Origin: Moheibacter sediminis
GTDB lineage: Bacteria; Bacteroidota; Bacteroidia; Flavobacteriales; Weeksellaceae
Reading direction: 5' to 3'
Assembly (NCBI RefSeq): GCF_900176425.1
Contig: NZ_FWXS01000011.1
Location: 55,523 to 119,522 of the forward strand
DNA length: 64,000 bases
Shown: positions 53,152 through 61,308 of the stretch, piece after piece
How the letters are laid out: each line of letters starts with the position of its first letter
How positions within the stretch are numbered: the first letter of the stretch is position 1
Notes under the pieces: generated by a model
The model's input: the letters and a program-made list of their open reading frames with translations, nothing else
What the model was told of the DNA's origin: nothing
Database searches by the model: none
Position numbers and translations under genes: made by a program

Positions 53152-54252
53152 ATGAGCAGTTTGAAAAATCGTGTAAGAGAAATATTAGAAGAGTTAGGAA
53201 TCGAAAACTGGGTCAAAAACACCCAAGTCATGGGTGATGAAGTCATCCTCGATGTCGTATCTCCATCGCCTGCCATGCACGAACGCAAACGTTTGGAGCA
53301 AGCACTGAAAGTCACTTTTTCAGAACAGCTTCCAGAAGCAAAACTCAAATTAAATATAACCGTAGAAACCCCGCCGGAAAAACAAGAAATCAAAGGAAAT
53401 GAAATTCCTGGCGTGAAAAATATAATTGCAATCGCTTCCGGAAAAGGCGGCGTTGGAAAATCAACCGTTTCTGCCAACATGGCTATCAGCCTTCAAAAAA
53501 TGGGATTCAAAGTAGGATTGTTAGATGCCGATATTTACGGCCCTTCCATGCCAACTATGTTTGATGTGGTGGGTGAACAGCCGATGTCCGTAAACGTGGG
53601 AGGCAAATCCAAAATGAAACCTGTAGAAAGTTATGGCGTGAAATTACTATCCATCGGTTTTTTTGCCAATACTGACCAAGCCGTAGTTTGGCGCGGCCCG
53701 ATGGCTGCCAAAGCTTTGAATCAAATGATTCGTGATGCACATTGGGGAGAATTGGATTTCTTATTGGTAGATTTACCTCCGGGAACGGGTGACATTCATT
53801 TGTCTATCGTGCAGCAAGTTCCGATTACTGGGGCTGTGATTGTGAGTACACCACAAACCATCGCATTAGTCGATGCCAGAAAAGGAGTGGGAATGTTCCA
53901 GATGGAAGCCATCAATGTTCCGGTGTTGGGAATCATTGAGAATATGGCTTACTTCTCTCCGGCAGAATTGCCTGAAAATAAATATTATCTCTTTGGACAA
54001 AACGGCGCGAAAAATTTAGCGGAAGACTTAGGTGTTCCTTTCTTGGGAGAAGTGCCAATTGTACAAAGCATCAGAGAAGCTGCCGATGCAGGAAGACCAG
54101 CCGCTCTTCAGGATAACACGCCCGTTTCCAACAATTATGAAACGATTACCCAAAATATGATTGTGAGTTTGGTAGAAAGAAATGATACACTTCCTCCGAC
54201 TGAAGCAGTAAGAATTACGACAATGGCAGGGTGTTCGCCTGCAAAAAAATAA
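53152..54252 (+). CDS. Mrp/NBP35-family Fe-S cluster carrier ATPase
   Basis: The 366-residue protein has an N-terminal DUF59 (MIP18-like) domain at about 1-80. A deviant Walker A P-loop ATPase follows, with GKGGVGKS at residues 97-104. DADIYGPSMPTMF, VDLPPGTGDIHLS and STPQTIALVDARKG complete the signature. It assists transfer or assembly of Fe-S clusters. The CxxC pair that bridges a cluster between subunits in other Mrp proteins is absent: the region reads ENMAYFSPAELPENKYYLFG, and the only nearby cysteine is at the C-terminus (MAGCSPAKK). A NifU-like gene follows after 14 bp. Confidence 0.9.
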   Translation: MSSLKNRVREILEELGIENWVKNTQVMGDEVILDVVSPSPAMHERKRLEQALKVTFSEQLPEAKLKLNITVETPPEKQEIKGNEIPGVKNIIAIASGKGGVGKSTVSANMAISLQKMGFKVGLLDADIYGPSMPTMFDVVGEQPMSVNVGGKSKMKPVESYGVKLLSIGFFANTDQAVVWRGPMAAKALNQMIRDAHWGELDFLLVDLPPGTGDIHLSIVQQVPITGAVIVSTPQTIALVDARKGVGMFQMEAINVPVLGIIENMAYFSPAELPENKYYLFGQNGAKNLAEDLGVPFLGEVPIVQSIREAADAGRPAALQDNTPVSNNYETITQNMIVSLVERNDTLPPTEAVRITTMAGCSPAKK

Positions 54253-54253
54253 C

Positions 54254-54261
54254 TAACTTTG
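54254..54261 (+). promoter_or_regulatory. Possible -7 element before the NifU-like gene
   Basis: TAACTTTG is an exact TAnnTTTG match and starts right after the Mrp stop. The NifU-like ATG is 5 nt further, so an internal promoter would give an almost leaderless transcript. It could also be chance in an AT-rich junction. Confidence 0.35.
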
Positions 54262-54266
54262 TAATT

Positions 54267-54536
54267 ATGAGCGATATGAATTTAAACGAAAGAATTGAAA
54301 AAGCATTGGCTGAAATCCGTCCGTTTTTGAACAATGACGGTGGCGATATCGAATTGGTTTCAGTGGAAGGGGATACAGTAACAGTACAACTTACCGGGAC
54401 TTGTACCGAATGCAGTATCAACCAAATGACGTTGAAGTCAGGTGTGGAAATGACGATTAAAAAATATGCACCGGAAGTATCAACTGTCATCAACGCAAGC
54501 GGTGTTAATCCTTTGATGGGCAGCAAAGTCAATTAA
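54267..54536 (+). CDS. NifU C-terminal-domain Fe-S scaffold protein
   Basis: The protein has about 89 residues from ATG 54267 (MSDMNLNERIEKAL); an upstream ATG at 54231 overlaps the Mrp gene and adds non-conserved sequence. It is a stand-alone NfuA-type domain: IRPFLNNDGGDIELVSVEGD and the cluster motif GTCTECSINQMTLKSGVE with CxxC, ending in NPLMGSKVN. It carries a [4Fe-4S] cluster shared between two subunits and hands it to target proteins. It follows mrp by 14 bp, and the two probably act together. Confidence 0.92.
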   Translation: MSDMNLNERIEKALAEIRPFLNNDGGDIELVSVEGDTVTVQLTGTCTECSINQMTLKSGVEMTIKKYAPEVSTVINASGVNPLMGSKVN

Positions 54537-54602
54537 TCCTAAAAATTTACGATAACCAAATTTGGCAGAATGTTTGTTTAAAATATGCCCAAAACCTAAT
54601 AA

Positions 54603-55373
54603 ATGAAAAAATTCTTGCTGATTTTTTGTTGTATTGTTTTCACATTTTCATTTGTCCAAAATGATTCTCAAAATTATGAATCAGGTGAATTGTTAAAATA
54701 CAGAATTCATTATGGATTGCTGAATGCAGGTTTTGCAACATTGGAAGTAAAATCTACCACATACGAAGGAAAACCGCACTACCACATTGTGGGAGAAGGT
54801 TCTTCTTCAGGTGCAGTCCGTGCGTTTTACAAGGTAGATGATTTGTATGAGACCTATATCGATAAGGCAACGAATAAACCTTCCAAATTTGTCAGAAAAA
54901 TCAGCGAAGGCGGTTATACCCGTGACCAGGTAATTACTTTCAATCACAAAGAAAAAACAGCTAAAATCAATGACCGTAAAGCGCAAAAGGTTTCTTATAA
55001 GGAATTCAGCGGGAACGTGCAGGATTTGTTGTCTGCATTTTATTATCTGAGAAATCTGGAAACAGATGATTTGAAAACCGGCGACTACATGAATGTGGAC
55101 ATTTTGATGGCGGATGAGACTTATAAATTTAGATTGAAAATTCTCGGAAGAGAAACGGTAAAAACTAAATTCGGGAAAATTAAATGTATCAAAATCCGTC
55201 CTTACGTACAGTCCGGAAGAATCTTTAAGGAATCTGAAAGCGTAACGATGTGGGTAACGGATGATGCCAACCACATTCCGGTTCAGATAAAAGCTGAACT
55301 GATGGTAGGTTCTTTGAAAGCTGAACTTCACAGCTACAAAAACGTGAAAAACACTCTGAATTTCACGAAATAA
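54603..55373 (+). CDS. DUF3108 exported protein
   Basis: The 256-residue protein has a signal segment (LIFCCIVFTFSFVQN) and a DUF3108 domain. Segments include ESGELLKYRIHYGLLNAGFATLEV, VDDLYETYIDKATNKPSKF, QDLLSAFYYLRN, GKIKCIKIRPYVQSGRIF and WVTDDANHIPVQIKAEL. The family is periplasmic, beta-rich and of unknown function, and is widespread in Bacteroidota and Proteobacteria. It stands 66 bp after the NifU-like gene and may be read from the same transcript. The downstream region holds a structured GC-rich element. Confidence 0.82.
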   Translation: MKKFLLIFCCIVFTFSFVQNDSQNYESGELLKYRIHYGLLNAGFATLEVKSTTYEGKPHYHIVGEGSSSGAVRAFYKVDDLYETYIDKATNKPSKFVRKISEGGYTRDQVITFNHKEKTAKINDRKAQKVSYKEFSGNVQDLLSAFYYLRNLETDDLKTGDYMNVDILMADETYKFRLKILGRETVKTKFGKIKCIKIRPYVQSGRIFKESESVTMWVTDDANHIPVQIKAELMVGSLKAELHSYKNVKNTLNFTK

Positions 55374-55573
55374 TTTGATTCAATATTTGTAGAGATACGA
55401 TGAATCATGTCTTTTTTATATAACTTTTTTGAGTTGGATAATCATTCTGCGCCCGGGATGAAGGCTTCTGTCTGAGCTCTTTTTGTGGATTCGCCACAGC
55501 GAAGTTCACAAAAAAGCGAGTGCCGCCAGCCCGATAAGGCGTCCATAATAATTTTAGATTTCGGATATGAGAT
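55374..55573. other. Intergenic region with a structured GC-rich element
   Basis: The element at 55449-55544 folds in both strands. An inner hairpin has arms CTTTTTGTG (55479-55487) and CACAAAAAAG (55507-55516) with a nested TTCGC/GCGAA pair. An outer pairing joins CGCC and CGGG (from 55450) to CCCG and GGCG (ending near 55541). It is between convergent genes, so it may act as a terminator or may be a dispersed non-coding repeat. No gene is seen here. Confidence 0.55.
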
Positions 55574-55996
55574 TTAAATCGGCCATGCGTGCCACGGAAT
55601 CATCGCCAGCATACATGCTATTGCTAGTGCAACTAAAATCATGTTGGTGAATTTGACGTCGGAATATTTTTTGATGCGTGAATTGACTATAGTGATGAGT
55701 GCTACTGCGGCAAACATCATGAGTGGGTGTTCTATGGCGTAGAGTCTGTTGATGTCGTCTTTCATAGTGTCTTCTGTCCATTTGGAATATGGGGAAAGCA
55801 AGTACAATATAGCTCCAGCTAGGAGCTGGATGTGGAATATCATGGTGGTTATAAAACTGACTTTTCTGAGGTTGGTTGTTGCTTCTTTTTTGGAGAGTAT
55901 AAAGTAGGAAAGACAAAGGAATAAAAAGAGTGCTGCCAAAATTACCAAATATGCCCAACCGCTGTGGATGTGTTTTAGAATGCTGTAAAAGTCCAT
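55574..55996 (-). CDS. Four-helix membrane protein, cytochrome b-like
   Basis: The 140-residue protein has four predicted membrane helices. Histidines near the membrane boundaries (HIHSGWAYLVI, MIFHIQLLAGAILYL and AIEHPLMMFAAVALI) resemble a family of small Bacteroidota proteins sometimes labelled cytochrome B. Haem binding is only suggested by these His positions. The protein ends in AMIPWHAWPI. It is a single minus-strand gene upstream of the structured element and downstream of the TonB receptor terminator. The function is unknown. Confidence 0.65.
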   Translation of the reverse strand: MDFYSILKHIHSGWAYLVILAALFLFLCLSYFILSKKEATTNLRKVSFITTMIFHIQLLAGAILYLLSPYSKWTEDTMKDDINRLYAIEHPLMMFAAVALITIVNSRIKKYSDVKFTNMILVALAIACMLAMIPWHAWPI

Positions 55997-56021
55997 CTAT
56001 AAAGTTTAGTTTGATACAAAA

Positions 56022-56050
56022 ATAAAAAAACCTCCCTGAGTGGGAGGTTA
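56022..56050 (-). terminator. Terminator of the second TonB receptor gene
   Basis: On the minus strand AACCTCCC pairs with GGGAGGTT across a short loop, followed by TTTTTATT. It lies 27 bp downstream of the receptor stop. Confidence 0.88.
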
Positions 56051-56076
56051 AATATAAATTATTTGTTTTTTATGAA

Positions 56077-58497
56077 TTAGAAGTTGTACTGGATACCTGC
56101 ATTGTAAGTTCTTCCGATACCCCAACCGTAACCAAATGCATCTTGGGTTATACGGTATTGGGTATTTGCTGCATTTTTAACGTTTCCTCTGAAACGAACT
56201 GCTTGTTTTCCGAATTTAAATTCATAAGTTACACCTGCATCTAATAATGCGAAAGGAGATACTTGTTCTTGTTTTTGAGCCAATGGATCAAAAGTAATTG
56301 GATCTACTACTGCATACATATTTGAATAGTAATTCATATCTACATCAAAAGACAATCCTTTAACAACTTCGAAAGCTGTCCCTAAACCAAATGTAAACTG
56401 AGCAGCTTCTGGAACATATATTCCTGAAAAATCTTTGTCCTCTTTTTCAGTTAAAGTAAAATCATCATTATTTCTTTCTAAAACTCGAGAAAATCCATCA
56501 TATTGCCAGTCACCATAAGATGCATAACCTCTAAAAGTCCATTTTCTTGACAATTTCGCAAAGAAATCGGCTTCTATTCCTTTGTGAACCTGAGTTACGT
56601 TAGGAAATAAGTTTGTAAAATCTGGTCCTTGTGCTGATGCTCCAGTTTCAAAACGGTTAGCCCATTCTGTATGATATAAGTTTACATTTACTTGTAAAGT
56701 TCTTGTTTTGAAACGGTAACCTACTTCAAAGCCTGTGATTTCTTCGTTGTCAACTTCTGGTTCATACAAATCAACTGTATTTGGTACGAATACATTGTCT
56801 AAGAAAGGTTGACGAGAGTAAAAACCTGCATTACCAAAAACCGTATGTTCTTCATTAAATGCATAAGCCAAACCTCCTTTTGCATTGTAACCAATTTTGC
56901 TTACTTTTTCTGATTCAGCTTCACCACCTGCATAATTCCAACGGTCAAATTTTTGGTAAGACTGGTTTGAAACGGCACCTTGAATGAATGCTGAGAATCC
57001 GCCCATTGCAAATTCAAATTGTCCAAAACCACCTTGATAGTTAATCTTTTCAGAATTGTCATAAGCTACTCTTTGACCTTCGCTTGCATTGTTAAATAAA
57101 GCTGACCATGGATCTGCTTCAAAAACTTCTGTTGCTACAAATGGAGTTGCTCCATCGAATCCTTTTGTATCTTGCCATCCGTTCAATCCTAAAAGATTGG
57201 TCACTTGTCTAAAGTGGTCACCTTTGTAGAATCTTAAGTCAGCACCGACGTTAACTTTGAAATATTCATTGATGTTATAGTTCAAATTTGTTACGGCACC
57301 ATACCAGAAATGGTTATTTACAGAAGAACGGATTGCACCGTTTTTAAAACCTCCTCCATTGTTTCCGATTCCATCTCCGTTATTCACATCATCTAAGTTA
57401 TTAGCATAGATTTGGTCGAAATCAATTTCACCTCCAGCATTTAATAAGTTAACTGTATTACCTGAGCTACCTAAGTTTCCAGTTCCTCCACCTCTACCTA
57501 GTGAAGCATAAACTACAGTTGACAAAGACAAATCGTTGTTGATATTCCAGTCCCAGTTTAAGTTTGCTACCGGTTTGTGATAATAGTTTCTTCTGAAGTT
57601 TGTTGCTTCACCATTTAAGAAACCATAAGTATTGTTGTATTTTTTACCAAATCCTCCTTCAGCACCTCTATCCCACTGAGATTGAGATTTAGTAGCATAG
57701 TTTTGGTCATGCCACTGTGGAGCACCAAAAATCATGAAGTTCAAATTGTGCCGATCGTTTGGTTTGTAACCAACTGAGAAAAAGTAGCTTTGTCCCTGCC
57801 CAGCAGTTCCACGCGCAAACTTCCTGTGACCAGACCAATAATCCAATAACATAGAGAATCCCCATTTCCCTTTCAATCCTGTATCATAAGCAACGGTTCC
57901 TTTCATGTAAGAATCATTACCCATGACAAAACGAGCCATACCTCCTTGTTGCTTTTCAGTAGCTTTTGTTACGATGTTAACCGTCCCACCCACTGAAGAA
58001 ATTGCCAATTTTGATGAACCTAAACCTCTTTGAATTTGAATTACGTTTGCTACATCAGTCATCGAACTCCAGTTAGACCAATACATGTTACCATCTTCCA
58101 TACCGTTGATAGGCTGACCGTTTAATAAGTATGCAGTGTTGGATTGATCGAAACCGCGTAAAAACATTTTAGAATCACCAAAACCACCTTGTTGGCCAGA
58201 TACATAAACAGAAGGAGTATTCTTTAAAATCTCAGGAAACTCTACGTTACCTACTGCTTTGTCTTGGATTTCTTGCTTGTATATAGTCGATACAGCAACC
58301 GGAGTTTTTCGGTTTTCTTCTAAGTCGATTACCCCTTTCCCTACAATGATTGATTCACTAAGTATTACATCCTGTTCCCAGTCTGCAGAGTCCGTAGCAA
58401 CAGCTTCCGTTTCCGGATCTACCTGCGCATAAGTCATAGCAGCTCCACCTGCCATAAGCATGAAGGAAGCCAATAAAACTTTAGAGTTGTACCTCAT
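56077..58497 (-). CDS. TonB-dependent receptor (substrate unknown)
   Basis: The protein has about 806 residues from ATG 58497 (MRYNSKVLLASFML); an upstream ATG at 58533 would precede the signal peptide with unrelated residues. The signal ends near MTYAQ. The plug has VAVSTIYKQEIQDKAVGNVEFPEIL and KMFLRGFDQSNTAYLLNGQPINGMEDG, and the barrel ends in YNAGIQYNF. It lacks an N-terminal CarboxypepD/SusC-type domain and has no SusD partner. No lipoprotein or transport gene is adjacent, so its ligand cannot be inferred. A CACCTTTG box on the minus strand just upstream of the gene is a near-consensus -7 element. Confidence 0.85.
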   Translation of the reverse strand: MRYNSKVLLASFMLMAGGAAMTYAQVDPETEAVATDSADWEQDVILSESIIVGKGVIDLEENRKTPVAVSTIYKQEIQDKAVGNVEFPEILKNTPSVYVSGQQGGFGDSKMFLRGFDQSNTAYLLNGQPINGMEDGNMYWSNWSSMTDVANVIQIQRGLGSSKLAISSVGGTVNIVTKATEKQQGGMARFVMGNDSYMKGTVAYDTGLKGKWGFSMLLDYWSGHRKFARGTAGQGQSYFFSVGYKPNDRHNLNFMIFGAPQWHDQNYATKSQSQWDRGAEGGFGKKYNNTYGFLNGEATNFRRNYYHKPVANLNWDWNINNDLSLSTVVYASLGRGGGTGNLGSSGNTVNLLNAGGEIDFDQIYANNLDDVNNGDGIGNNGGGFKNGAIRSSVNNHFWYGAVTNLNYNINEYFKVNVGADLRFYKGDHFRQVTNLLGLNGWQDTKGFDGATPFVATEVFEADPWSALFNNASEGQRVAYDNSEKINYQGGFGQFEFAMGGFSAFIQGAVSNQSYQKFDRWNYAGGEAESEKVSKIGYNAKGGLAYAFNEEHTVFGNAGFYSRQPFLDNVFVPNTVDLYEPEVDNEEITGFEVGYRFKTRTLQVNVNLYHTEWANRFETGASAQGPDFTNLFPNVTQVHKGIEADFFAKLSRKWTFRGYASYGDWQYDGFSRVLERNNDDFTLTEKEDKDFSGIYVPEAAQFTFGLGTAFEVVKGLSFDVDMNYYSNMYAVVDPITFDPLAQKQEQVSPFALLDAGVTYEFKFGKQAVRFRGNVKNAANTQYRITQDAFGYGWGIGRTYNAGIQYNF

Positions 58498-58611
58498 AAT
58501 TTTTAATTTTTGAATTATTTGGCAAAGGTGCAACCCTTATAGATTTAAAGTGTTAACACAGCGTTAATTTTATTAACTGCTTTTTCAACCGAACGCATGA
58601 TTTTGGTCAGA

Positions 58612-59475
58612 CTATTTTATAGCTTTCAGGCTTAAATCTTTATTGGGAGCGGAATGTATAATTGCACCGGATGAAATGTAATTTACTCCAGTTTCGGCAA
58701 CGGCTCGAATGGTTTCCAAAGTGATACCGCCCGAAGCTTCCGTTTTGCATCTTCCATTGATGAATTGTACAGCTTCTTTCATTTGTTCCAAAGACATATT
58801 GTCGAGCATTATTACATCAACTAAATCAGTAGAAAGCGCTTCTTTTACTTCATCTAAATTTCTGGTTTCAACTTCGATTTGAAGTTTTTTATCTACTGAA
58901 TTTAAATAATTCTTGACGGAATGAACTGCTTTTGTAATTCCTCCAGCATAATCGTTGTGGTTGTCTTTGAGCATAACCATATCATATAGACCATAACGAT
59001 GGTTTTGTGCGCCCCCAATTGCAACTGCCCATTTTTCACACATTCGGAAATTGGGGGTAGTTTTTCGGGTGTCAAGAATTTTAACGTTGGTACCTTTTAC
59101 CCTTTCAACCATTTCGCGGGCGTAAGTTGCGATTCCGCTCATGCGCTGAATGCAATTCAAAACCAATCTTTCTGAAGTCAAAATGGAACGTGCAGAACCT
59201 TTCACACGAAGTGCTACATCCCCTACTTTGGCTGTATCACCGTCATTCATCAAAATTTCAATTTCTAAATCAGAATCATAGAATTTAAAGATTTCAACCG
59301 CTAAATCGATTCCTGCTAAAGTGCAGTCTTCCTTGACCAAAAGGTGTGCATCATCCTGCAAGTTTGCAGGAACACTTCCGAGAGTGGAATGGTCACCATC
59401 TCTCACATCTTCTTTGAAGGCTTCGGAAATGAAGTGATGTAATCGTTCAGCAGTCACGTAGTCAGGTCTTTTCAT
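58612..59475 (-). CDS. nadC: Nicotinate-nucleotide diphosphorylase (carboxylating)
   Basis: The 287-residue enzyme matches quinolinate phosphoribosyltransferase: DTRKTTPNFRMCEKWAV near residue 135, GGAQNHRYGLYDMVMLKDNH, EVETRNLDEV, DVIMLDNMSLEQM and the C-terminal EASGGITLETI. These supply the quinolinate and PRPP binding residues. It makes nicotinate mononucleotide in de novo NAD synthesis. No nadA or nadB is in the window. It lies downstream of mdh on the same strand, separated by a terminator hairpin, so it probably has its own promoter. Confidence 0.94.
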   Translation of the reverse strand: MKRPDYVTAERLHHFISEAFKEDVRDGDHSTLGSVPANLQDDAHLLVKEDCTLAGIDLAVEIFKFYDSDLEIEILMNDGDTAKVGDVALRVKGSARSILTSERLVLNCIQRMSGIATYAREMVERVKGTNVKILDTRKTTPNFRMCEKWAVAIGGAQNHRYGLYDMVMLKDNHNDYAGGITKAVHSVKNYLNSVDKKLQIEVETRNLDEVKEALSTDLVDVIMLDNMSLEQMKEAVQFINGRCKTEASGGITLETIRAVAETGVNYISSGAIIHSAPNKDLSLKAIK

Positions 59476-59493
59476 CTGTTGATTTATTTAAAT

Positions 59494-59524
59494 AAAAACG
59501 GTGATAAAATCTATCACCGTCAAA
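59494..59524 (-). terminator. Terminator of mdh
   Basis: ACGGTGATA and TATCACCGT are perfect complementary 9-bp arms with a 5-nt loop. On the minus strand they are followed by TTTTTATT. It lies about 20 bp after the mdh stop and before nadC. Confidence 0.88.
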
Positions 59525-59544
59525 ATTATAATATTTTAATTAAA

Positions 59545-60471
59545 TTAAAATTTCAAATCGCCATTTACTTCACGAACTGCTGCTGCAGCTGTTTCGAATT
59601 TTTCTTTTTCTTCTTCTGTCAAAGTGATGTCAACGATTTTCTCAACACCATTTTTACCAATGATTGCAGGAACACCTAAGCAAATATCAGATTGTCCGTA
59701 TTCACCATCCAACATCAATGAACAAGGAATCATTTTTTTCTGGTCGCAAATAATCGACTGAACCAAAACTGAAACTGCTGCTCCCGGTGCATACCATGCT
59801 GAAGTTCCTAAAAGTTTGGTCAAAGTTGCTCCACCAACTTTTGTTTCTTCCAATACGTAAGCCAGTTTTTCTTCGCTCAAAAATTCTGAAACCGGAATAC
59901 CATTTCTAGTTGCTTTTGAAATCAAAGGTACCATTCCTGTATCGGAATGCGCAGCTACTACCATACCGTCAACATCTGAAATCGGGCATTCCAATGCTTC
60001 TGCCATTCTGTATTTGAAACGTGCAGAGTCTAAAGCACCACCCATACCGATTATTCTTTCCTTTGGCAACCCTGAAGTTTTATGAACTAAATAAGCCATC
60101 GTATCCATCGGGTTTGAAACCACGATAATGATCACGTCCGGCGAATGTTTCACTAAATTTTCTGTAACGTCTTTTACAATTCCTGCATTGATGCCGATCA
60201 ATTCTTCACGAGTCATTCCCGGTTTACGAGGAATCCCTGAAGTAATGACCGCTACTTTAGAACCTGCAGTTTTAGAATAATCTCCGGTAGTTCCTGAAAT
60301 TTTAGTATCGAAACCATTTAGAGAAGCGCATTGCATCAAGTCCATTGCTTTCCCTTCTGCGAAACCTTCTTTGATGTCTACCAAAACTACTTCAGATGCG
60401 AAGTTTTTCATTGCTATGTATTCAGCGCAGCTTGCTCCTACTGCTCCTGCGCCTACAACCGTTACTTTCAT
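59545..60471 (-). CDS. mdh: Malate dehydrogenase
   Basis: The 308-residue LDH/MDH-superfamily enzyme begins with the NAD-binding loop VVGAGAVGASCAEYIA. It has DIKEGFAEGKAMDLMQ, SGIPRKPGMTREELIGIN and VVSNPMDTMAYLVHKTSGLP. The catalytic His lies in VVAAHSDTGMVPL, where most homologues have a GHGDT sequence. The Arg residues for malate specificity (RKPGMTR) are retained. It interconverts malate and oxaloacetate in the citric acid cycle. It is a single-gene unit with a strong terminator. The altered His-loop residues are unusual but keep the His-Asp pair. Confidence 0.93.
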   Translation of the reverse strand: MKVTVVGAGAVGASCAEYIAMKNFASEVVLVDIKEGFAEGKAMDLMQCASLNGFDTKISGTTGDYSKTAGSKVAVITSGIPRKPGMTREELIGINAGIVKDVTENLVKHSPDVIIIVVSNPMDTMAYLVHKTSGLPKERIIGMGGALDSARFKYRMAEALECPISDVDGMVVAAHSDTGMVPLISKATRNGIPVSEFLSEEKLAYVLEETKVGGATLTKLLGTSAWYAPGAAVSVLVQSIICDQKKMIPCSLMLDGEYGQSDICLGVPAIIGKNGVEKIVDITLTEEEKEKFETAAAAVREVNGDLKF

Positions 60472-60618
60472 AATATTTATGTTATTTTTTAAATTTTACT
60501 ATTAGGGTGGTAAATATAATTAATTCATCCTAAAATGTTTGTAAAATTTATCATGATTGATATTGGGTAATTGAAAATTTATTAAATTACAATAATTTGC
60601 GTTGGTTAATTTTCAGAA

Positions 60619-61308
60619 TTAATTTCCTAAAATATTTTTGACAAAATCCTTGTAATTCCTACCAATCGGAATCAATTTACCTTTGATTTCCACATCCTGC
60701 ATATCAAAAAAATCAATCTTCGATTTTGAAACAATAAATGAACGGTGGATTCTTACGAAATCATCCGGTAATTCATTTTCCAAATCTGTAATGGAATAAC
60801 GCGTAATAATCTCTCTGTCTTCCATTACAATTCGGATGTTTTCGCGCTGGCTTTCGATGTATAAAATTGATTTCACAGGAACGCGTGCTTTCTTTTTATT
60901 GACCGAAAAAAACAAATCTTTTTCTTCTGGATGTTTCACCGTCTCAGAATTTGAAGTAACGGGCAAAGCCTTCTGCACCGCCGCCATAAACCGGCTGAAT
61001 TCTATAGGTTTCATCAAATAATCCAGAACGCTGAATTCATAACTTTTTACAGCAAATTCATGGTAAGCCGTCGTAATGATAACTTTCGGTGGATTTTTCA
61101 AAGTTGCGAGGAGATCCAAACCTTTCAGTTTTGGAAGATGAATGTCCAAAAACATCAAATCAATTTGCTTTTCTTTAAGCGTTTGCATTGCACAAATGGC
61201 ATCGTTGCAAACCGCTTGCAGCTGCAAAAACGGAATTTGGCTTATATAGTCTTGTATCACTTCCACCGCAAGCGGTTCATCCTCAACAATCATGCATTTG
61301 ATATTCAT
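60619..61308 (-). CDS. LytTR-type response regulator
   Basis: The 229-residue regulator has a receiver domain (about 1-120) with the phospho-acceptor Asp in LMFLDIHLPKLKG and the conserved Lys in DYLMKPIEF. A LytTR DNA-binding domain (about 130-229; ILYIESQRENIRIV and VRIHRSFIVSKSKI) follows. It works with the sensor kinase encoded upstream, which it overlaps by 4 bp. Members of this group in Bacteroidota commonly control nearby or surface-protein genes; no target can be read from this sequence. Confidence 0.92.
   Translation of the reverse strand: MNIKCMIVEDEPLAVEVIQDYISQIPFLQLQAVCNDAICAMQTLKEKQIDLMFLDIHLPKLKGLDLLATLKNPPKVIITTAYHEFAVKSYEFSVLDYLMKPIEFSRFMAAVQKALPVTSNSETVKHPEEKDLFFSVNKKKARVPVKSILYIESQRENIRIVMEDREIITRYSITDLENELPDDFVRIHRSFIVSKSKIDFFDMQDVEIKGKLIPIGRNYKDFVKNILGN

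Noticed and set aside
53100..53480. 126-codon minus-strand frame opposite the Mrp gene start
   Set aside because: Lies on the opposite strand of the conserved Mrp protein and its promoter; the translation shows no family pattern.
54807..55331. 174-codon frame on the minus strand opposite the DUF3108 gene
   Set aside because: Antisense to a conserved domain gene; the translation is low in recognisable patterns and has no promoter or neighbour supporting it.
55554..55958. 134-codon frame overlapping the four-helix membrane protein in another reading frame
   Set aside because: The frame at 55574-55996 has clear membrane helices and a proper start; the other reading gives His/Arg-rich sequence without structure.
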